DNA from: Solenopsis invicta
Taxonomy: Eukaryota; Arthropoda; Insecta; Hymenoptera; Formicidae
DNA length: 64,000 nucleotides
Direction of reading: 5' to 3'
NCBI RefSeq assembly: GCF_016802725.1
Contig: NC_052673.1
Span: forward strand, 3,044,037 to 3,108,036
Shown piece by piece: positions 56,889 through 64,000 of the stretch. The notes below the pieces were generated by a model. The model ran no database searches, was not told where the DNA came from, and saw only the letters and a program-made list of their open reading frames with translations. Position 1 is the first letter of the stretch; each line of letters starts with the position of its first letter. The position numbers were made by a program, and so were the translations under genes.

Positions 56889-59800
56889 AAATTTCTGAAT
56901 GTACTGTAGCACATTCGTAGCATTAAATTTGAGTAATAAAAAATAGTAATTTACCTTATTGTTTCTTTCTCAATTACAGAGGCTGCTTCGAAGACGTTCC
57001 GGGAAGTGCGTAGTCCTGAACCCCTAATCTCTTAAGAGGATGGGGGATGTACGGAAATGCTACGCAAAGATACTGCAAGTTCGTGGGTTCCACTTGTGGG
57101 TTAGCGTGCTACCTCTACGTCCACTAAAAAAAAAAGAATAAAGAATGTAATAAAATCACGAGCTGTGATGATTAAACGCTGTATGTTATTTGCGGTTGCA
57201 ATGTGTATCACAGAAGTTACGTATAAAAGGAATTTCTTCTTAACATCTTCTTAATAACTTAAGTAACAAAATAATTCATACCTTATTTTCTCAGTTATAG
57301 ATGCTGTTTCCTCACTCTGGAGATGCACGCAGTTCTGCATATCTTTTAATGGCGTTTGTGCAGTAGGAAGATGAAGTACAGAGAGAGGGTAGCGAGAGAC
57401 TAAAAAAATAGCTACAAATTAACTTCATCTTATTGTGGAACATAGAAAAAAATGGTGAGTTTAAATAAAAATGACGTTTAAATAAAAATTTCTATTTTTT
57501 ATGTGCAGGATGTCCCGAAATTAAAAATTTAATATTAAGGAATTTTTTCGAAAATCAAGTTATTTGCAAATTTTTAAAAAAATATTAACTTACCCAACTT
57601 GCAAAGTATTACGTTTAGACACTCCGTGAGTCACTCGATAATATTTATAACTGCATGACGCGCAATCGTCTAAGGTCTGCGATTGACTAGCTTCGTTGTA
57701 TCTACAGCATGAAATAAAACTGTACAAATAATAATATTTTACTTAATTTTTCAAGAACTTTCTTGCTATAATGTTTTGATTTGTAAATTTTAGGCACCCT
57801 AGCTGGCTTTGGAGAGAGCGCTGGACTGCGTTCAGAACGAACGTCCGGTTGCACCCAGAGATCATTTTATTCTTCTTGTTTATTGAATATTAAACAAGGA
57901 GAAAATGATACCTGGTTGCACCCGGACGTTTATTCTGAACGCACTCCTGATAACGTGCGAATTCTCTGAATTCAGCCGCTGTCACTTGCTGGAAAGCTTT
58001 TCTCAATTTACTTACCCAATATCCTTCTTTTTACAGGTGCAGTATTTAAATTCTGGATGCACGCAGCCTCAAGTAACATCTAACCTAACATAAACTTCCG
58101 CACGCACAGAATCACCGAAGATCACTCATGTAAATAGTGGCTCACACATGTGTCACCTCAGCGCATAGAACGCATTAGAGCGCATTCACAATAAGAAAAA
58201 GTAGAACCAATCACTGGCCGGTATTCATAGTCCGTTCCTATATTTAAGATCGTCTTAAGTATCATCTTAAGGTGTCATCAATCAATCAGAAAGCTGTATC
58301 AGCATCTTAAGACATTACTTAAGATAATCTTGAAATAAGAATCGACTATGAATACCGGCCACTGAGGCTAATGTGTCACGAGCGGAAATTTACAGGAATA
58401 GCGTAACCAATCACAATTGTACAATAATTGCTTGGTTTTCTTTTCTGCGGTTGTAATTGATCGCGTTGTTCTGTTCCGCTGTAAGCTTCCGCTCATGAAA
58501 CACGGAAATATCTAAAAATAATTGAAAATGCTAATAGCGTTTTCGATTGCAGCGGGTTTTAACCCAACCCGAGTTGGATTAATAATGCTCTAAAACATGC
58601 TCTATTTCTAAATTCTAATTGAACGATTTTAGCATATGGCGTCATTAAACTTGTCATTATGAGTCCTACAATAAGCCATTAGTCGATGGCATAAGTTGTA
58701 AGCCATAAAAATTGACTAATCACAGTCGAATATGAAGAGAATATTCAACTGTGATTGATCAATTCTTAAGCCTGGTTTATGCAGGCCGTAACCACTAACT
58801 TATGCCGGAATCTGTAAGAAATTAAGCAATCATAGTCGATTAATCTTCTATAAATCGATTATGATTGGTCAATTTCTTACAGATTCCGGCATAAGTTAGC
58901 GGTTACAGTCTGCATAAACCAGGTTTTACGGCTTACGACTTATGACACCGACTAATAGCTTATTGTAGAAAGCTCATTAAGCGGCACAGTTCTGACAGTG
59001 AATTATTTTATCCTTGTTGTTTGTTAATATTAAGTAAGGATGAAATGAATCACTGTTGCTACATTTATAGTTGTTTTATAATAGCCGTAACCATGAGAAA
59101 TTAACCAATCATAGTCGATTTATAGAAGAATAATCTACTACGATTGGTGAATTTCTTACGGTAACGGCTATTATAAACCAACCCTTACGCGTCATTAATC
59201 GGGTTTATCAACATTCGTAGTTATAAAATTGCCCAATTACAGTCATTCCATTCTTCAAAGGAATACTCGTGATTGGTCAGTTTTATAACTACAATTATTA
59301 TTAAATCCGATTAATGGTGAAGCGTAAATCGTAGTATGTGTTGCACTGTCTTTTCGTGTCTCTCGCTGGAAGGTTTACTGTGCGCATTGTAAACAGACTA
59401 TTAGGAGTCAATTCTGGGGCCCTATTCATGAAAACATTCGAATAATTTTCGTATACCAAAGTGGCAGAATAGCAAATGGAATTATTCAATGGCATTCTCC
59501 CAATGATTATTTTGCCATTTTCGTATGTACAAATTATTCGCATGTTTTCAAGAATAAGGCCCCTGTCTTAAGATATGTTATTAAGATAGGTTATTGTAAT
59601 ATATTGTACAATATTATATTATTGCAATGTGTTTTTGTAATATGTACCTCATCAGTAATAATTATATGTATCTCGTCGGTAAGATTATTGTGATGCATAT
59701 TTTATTCAAATTAAATGTAATAAATTATGTTTATATATTTTTGAGAATATATAAATAAATAAATATATATATATATATATATACATATAAAAATCCTTTC

Positions 59801-60200
59801 ACATAAGAAACATTTATATTTATTTCCCTAATTCCTAATTAAGGTTAAATTTTAATTAAAAGCTATTAATACGTCATTTCTTGCTCAATTTTTGCTTCAT
59901 TTTTGCAATTACTTCTGACAGCAACTTGTGTTCGATATCTGTTGCGATTTTGCCGTCTATTACTGATTAATCAAATCGTGTTCTATATCTGTCGCGTTTT
60001 AGCTGTCATGTCGTGACGGCACACTGTGCTCGATTTCTGCAACAGTTTTGCAATCAACAACTGATAAAGCAAATCGCGTTTCATATCTGCCGCGTTTTCC
60101 TCGTCACGCCATGACGGCACGTCGTGCTCGATTTTTGCTGTATTTTTGCTCTCAGTACTTAATGAGACATATCGTGCTGCATCTTTGCCGCGGTTCTGCT
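52130..60200 (+). repeat. right arm of the 8.1-kb inverted repeat
   Basis: Mirror of 37761-45847. Besides the transposase C-terminus and the accessory gene it contains the mirrored MITEs (about 55380-55952, 57827-57947, 58215-58361, 58663-58976, 59065-59330, 59414-59565) and the AT/AC microsatellites near 56780-56890. Confidence 0.95.
53635..56594 (+). CDS. DUF4806-like accessory protein, five exons, right arm
   Basis: Exons are 53635-54212, 54429-54467, 54565-54718, 55149-55311 and 56350-56594, with GT-AG introns and consistent phases (2, 2, 0, 1). The total of 1179 bases encodes 392 residues without a stop. The domain content equals that of the left-arm copy, and I noticed no difference in the coding parts. 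The gene lies 253 bases after the transposase stop on the same strand, so both could be made from one transcript by splicing. Intron 4 carries a self-complementary MITE of about 570 bp. I infer a transposition helper role (comparable in position to a second CACTA protein), but no biochemical function is known to me. Confidence 0.78.
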
Positions 60201-60470
60201 TTTATAACGTGGCATCGTTTAATGCTGTATTTTTGTTGTCTTTCTGCTGTTAATTCCTGATATTGCAGACTGTGATCGATATTTACTATGTATTTGTTGT
60301 CACGACGTTGCAGCAGATAATGCTCGATTATTGCTGCGTTTCTATCGTCGTTCTATGTTGACAAATTGTGCCGTTAGAAACTATGCTTAATAAGGAAGCA
60401 GCAGCTTGAAATCTGCTGTTAATTCGTGATCAAATTTGTTGGCAAACTGACGGCAAGCTGCTGGCATTTT
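59870..60470. repeat. right subterminal motif array
   Basis: Mirror-type motifs of the left array: TTTTTGCTG, TCGTGCTCGATTTTTGC, GTCATGTCGTGACGGC, ATATCTGCCGCGTTTT and CTGCTGTTAATTC. The part beyond 60200 (outer side) has no collinear match in the left end but uses the same words. Confidence 0.75.
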
Positions 60471-60489
60471 GCTATCTGGGTAATTAAGA

Positions 60490-61655
60490 TGTTAAATTGC
60501 GGAATACATGCCCGGATAAACGGTATGTGGTTGAGTAGATATTACAATTGCGGGATTGCGAAGAAATTGCGAGTGTGGATTATATGTATGATATTGTTAT
60601 TATTATAGAACAATCGTAATAAAGCAAGCTTGATAGTAACGCGCTTATATACAAGATTGCTAGGTTACATTTAGGCTAAAACTCAGCGTGGGAATCGCTG
60701 GAATGTTGTAATATCTGTTTAGTTAATGCTGATTTTAAATCTTAAGGGAATCTTTGCGGTTACACTAAGACTGGTAGTATCTTGGTACAGACTATCGACC
60801 ACATAAGGTACAAGTAATGCTGTAACGTATAAAGATATAAAGTAGATATCGAAAATTCTTGGTACATTAAACTAACAAATAAGAAAACAGCATAAGATTA
60901 AGAGTGAGTTGTGTTATATACATTTTGTAGAGTAGGAGCAGTCCGATTTCTTTATAAATCAGCATTTAATGTTTATCAATGTTAAGGGTGATAGTATAAA
61001 GTACTCAGCCTGCAAATGCCACTGGGCGTTGGATTGCTTGTGGCCTCAACATTGCAAAATATCATTAAAAACTGCTGGAACATATATACATGTATGTAGG
61101 GTTGGGTGCGGGAAAACACAGGTGTGTGCGATTTAGTATAATATATATCAAAAGAAATAACATTAAAGTGGTTTGCTCGCTTATTAACACACGTGCTCGC
61201 CCGTTACCCGCTACAGCGGTTGTTCCTCAACTAACTCTCTTCGCACGCGACTCGCACGCCCCCGCTCGGCGCTCGCCCTTTCTCCAACTAGTGTGGCGGC
61301 TGGGTAATCCCTAGGCGCGCGTATGTTAAGATCGCCATTCCTACGTATGTATGTAGTACTTGTAATTTTAGAGGTAACGCGACATAATTGAGTCTACTAT
61401 TGGTTGCACTACATTTACAAGACAACATGTGGTAAATTATATATCTGTGGTATTTGAAATCCAAATTGTGTAGATGTTAGATAAAAACACGTCGAGTTGA
61501 TTTCTTTTTTCTTTTTTTATTGCTGACGTGCTAACGCAGGGTAAGATGTTCTTTAACATGAGGGTTTGAAAGACCATTATATATACATATAAATTGAGGA
61601 GTTTTACGTGGGCGTCCAATTTAGGTTAAAGAAAAGTGTAATAAACACTGAAATC
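60490..61655. other. no gene recognised
   Basis: Mostly AT-rich, with a small GC-rich patch at about 61190-61300 (CGCACGC, CGCCCGC text). No frame with a recognisable domain. Confidence 0.35.
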
Positions 61656-61659
61656 CGGC

Positions 61660-63185
61660 GGGTTCACTAACTTATGTAACGTCGGTTTAAGGCGGACTGG
61701 TATGAGAGTTCCGAAACCCATCACTCGAGTACTCTCAAAGATCTATAGAAAGCGTTCCAAATAAACCTGGAGGAATTTCTAATAATATTAATAATTTTAA
61801 GTATCATGTGACATAGATCTTTATGGGTGTAGTTATATGTGGATAATTTGTCGAACGCTTTGCGTACTTGCGGATTAGGCTGGAGGGAAGTATGTTGAAC
61901 GTGTGTTCAATGTGTTCGTAAATCTATGTAGCGTCGATGCGAAGCGGGCATTTGCGAACGTTCTGAAACTCATAACTTGTGCGCGTTCTAAGTCTCGTGG
62001 GAAACGTTCCAAATAAACCTAGGCGAATTTCCAGTAGTATTAATAACTTTAAGTATCCTGTAACAATAGACCTTAACAGGTGCACCCACATGCGGATAAT
62101 TTGTCGAATGCTGTGCGAACATGCAGATTAGACTGGAGAGGAGCATGTTGAACATATATTCGATACGTTCGTAAATCCATGTAGCGTCGGTGCGAAACGG
62201 GCACGGACTTAGGAATAGAGGGACGATGCATAACCTACAGGGTATGGCACGTTCGCAGCGGGGAAGGGGCGCCATGTTGGTTTCAAAGATCGCACACATT
62301 AAAACATGTACAGTGTATGTGTGAAATAAATAGTACAGAATAATAAAGTTTAAAATTTTGTTAATCTTTTACATTAAATTTTTCTTTAAATATTTAATAA
62401 CATATAATACGTTTAGCAATGTAATAAGCTAGTAGAACAAACATATTAAATAATATTTTGCATATAAAAACGAACTAAAAAATAAACTATAATAAAATAA
62501 AAATAATTTAAAATAATTTTTTTTGCTTTAAATAAATAAAGTATCAACAAACACATACATTAATTGTATCAACAAAGAAAATATTTTTTTATATTTATAA
62601 AAATAAAATATTACGTATTAATAAGTTTAATATAATTTTTTTCCTGTGGAAACTAATTTTTATATTTTGTTGCAATACTTTCTGAAATTAATTTTTGTAT
62701 CTGTCTAAAGAATTTGTCGTGAAACATCCTGGTACTATGCATTTTTATTTTAAAGTGAATTAACGTTGATAAATAAGACGAATGAGTTCGACTATCTAAC
62801 CTAACTTTATAGCTGTCACACTAACCAGCGCAAACGGGATGTCACTGACACGTATCTATGTATAAGTTTTTTGAAACCAAGATGGCGGAGAACGGTTTCC
62901 CCTGCATGCTTGAGAGAACACCCCCTCTTGCCTAAAGTAGGGCTTTATGCTTCGTCCCTCTATTCCTAAGTTCGTGGAAACGGGCATGTGCAACCGTTCC
63001 GAAACTCATCACTTGTGTGCGCTGAGATTTGTAGGAAGCGTCCAACATAAATTTTGGCGAATTTCCAGTAGTATTAATAACTTCAAGTATCGTGTAACAA
63101 TAGATCTTAATAGGTACAGTTACATGCGAATAGTTTGTCAAATGCTGTACGAACGTGTAGATTAGGCTGTAGAGGAACATTGTAT
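61660..63185. repeat. three diverged copies of a roughly 250-bp repeat
   Basis: Copies at about 61660-61925, 61926-62200 and 62972-63185 share GAAACTCAT, CGTTCCAAATAAACCT, GGCGAATTTCCAGTAGTATT, AATAACTTTAAGTATC, GATAATTTGTCGAA and GATTAGGCTGGAG. Copies 1 and 2 are directly adjacent; copy 3 is separated by a TIR element. Divergence is substantial, so the array is old. Confidence 0.8.
62207..62971. mobile_element. TIR element of about 765 bp inside the 250-bp repeat array
   Basis: The ends CTTAGGAATAGAGGGACGAT and, on the other side, CGTCCCTCTATTCCTAAG are inverted, with one mismatch in about 26 bases. A second inverted pair (CCATGTTGGTTTCAAA and TTTGAAACCAAGATGG) lies further in. The centre is AT-rich with no transposase. 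The superfamily is not determined because the target duplication is unclear. Confidence 0.75.
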
Positions 63186-63189
63186 AAAA

Positions 63190-64000
63190 TAAAAGTCTGA
63201 TCAACAATAAAATTTATATTTACTCGTTCCTTCACGGTCGCCATGTAATTTTACCTGCTAATTACCAAGGATGATTCTCGATTTTCGCCATCTTTCTTTC
63301 TTCTTCCGTTTTCTGGACGCTGATTGGCCAGCTTTTGCCTGTCATCAACCGTCGTCGTAACCGCGTCTCGCGGCAGTTATAATTTCGTTGATTGACCGTT
63401 GATTGTTAATTTTGTTTTACGCACGTTATTAATGTTCACTTCGCGCGATTGTAAGTTTCACCGTCTGTTCCGCGTATAAGGGACGCGTTTGGGTTGGTGC
63501 GCAAGTCACTTTTTCACAGTTCGTTTACAAAATTATCGTTTATTACTCAATCACACAAATCACAAATAATAAATTTAAACAACTTTCCTTTTCTTGATTA
63601 TATTGAATTTCTTACAGTTCTTTCTTAACGTAATACCAAATAAAATACATTATATTGACGTTGCGCGATTTTTGCCCGCTGATACAATTATTGCACCACC
63701 CTCTCTGATGTCCGAAGACATCGACCTCTTATCACCTCGGGTCTTCACCAGGCCCAATGAACTCTTATGGGAAAATTTCGTCTAGTATTTCAGCGCCATC
63801 TAATAGTTTACCCTCTATAATTGTGAACTACGTATCCGGCCATGCGGTGCCATGCGGGATCATTTGGGATCATTTGGAATTGTTTGGAATCATTGTGCAG
63901 TGCGGTTGTGTTGTGTTGTGCAGTGTAACGTGGTGTTTTTAATTGCCCTGGCAGTTACTGGTGTATTGAAATCGACTGAATCGAATTGAGCGTTAACGAT
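63190..64000. other. unrecognised sequence
   Basis: Moderate GC content, with short frames only. The region 63225-63560 has the feel of an LTR or promoter, but I cannot pair it with another copy in the window. Confidence 0.3.

Larger units (their letters stand above)
37422..60483. mobile_element. 23-kb composite palindromic DNA transposon (TNP2/CACTA-like) with LINE at its centre
   Basis: The outer ends are TTACCCAGATAGC at 37422-37434 and its exact reverse complement at 60471-60483, each flanked by TTAA (37418-37421, 60484-60487). Inside lie two inverted arms, 37761-45847 and 52130-60200, nearly identical (for example one residue change in 366 codons of transposase). The outermost 300-340 bases differ between the sides but share motif type. 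The centre is an R1-clade LINE plus the N-terminal half of the right transposase. The transposase resembles TNP2 of CACTA elements, but TTAA is not the usual CACTA duplication. Because the flanks are palindromic, the duplication could also be TA or AATT. Confidence 0.8.

Overview
This window looks like a piece of an insect nuclear genome, most likely a hymenopteran such as an ant. It is AT-rich host DNA packed with arthropod-type transposable elements (BEL/Pao, Gypsy, R1-clade LINE, mariner, Tc1-like, piggyBac-like and CACTA/TNP2-like). Short CCTAA/TTAGG-type runs near 18.52, 39.89 and 62.8 kb fit an insect. I recognise no host gene, rRNA or genuine tRNA gene. Species assignment is inference.

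Layout. 1-5051 is the 3' part of a decayed BEL/Pao retrotransposon, followed by a probable 3' LTR (about 5089-5470). 6440-10064 is a degenerate, internally deleted Gypsy element on the minus strand. 10.17-20.1 kb is AT-rich repeat territory bracketed by two inverted copies of one repeat; inside it are two sizeable palindromes (12.34-14.03 kb with a tRNA-like segment in each arm, and 14.65-16.92 kb with about 1.1-kb arms), and a 41-bp tandem array lies at 18.66-19.10 kb. 20.18-20.65 kb is an LTR fragment related to the intact Gypsy.

20.78-32.1 kb is a nest. Two tail-to-tail copies of a Tc1-like transposon lie inside a larger inverted repeat. An essentially intact Gypsy (23147-29987, paired 996-bp LTRs, ATAT target duplication) sits in the 24th codon region of one transposase. 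A short TIR element (about 30600-30796) and a piggyBac-type MITE (31086-32062) sit in the right arm; the left arm shows both uninterrupted sites. A broken mariner (32.12-33.40 kb) and another IS630-type transposase fragment follow. 34.1-37.4 kb holds no recognisable gene.

37422-60483 is the most striking object: a 23-kb composite flanked by TTAA and ending in a 13-bp inverted terminus. It has two nearly identical inverted arms of about 8.1 kb (37761-45847 and 52130-60200). Each arm carries the C-terminal part of a TNP2/CACTA-like transposase, a five-exon gene with a DUF4806-like domain, many short palindromic MITEs and a terminal array of short motifs. The centre holds a 5'-truncated R1-clade LINE (45848 to about 51.1 kb) and the N-terminal half of the right transposase. 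It looks like two copies of the same 3' half of a DNA transposon joined head to head around a LINE.

60.5-64 kb contains three diverged copies of a roughly 250-bp repeat, the third separated by a roughly 765-bp TIR element, and otherwise unrecognised sequence.
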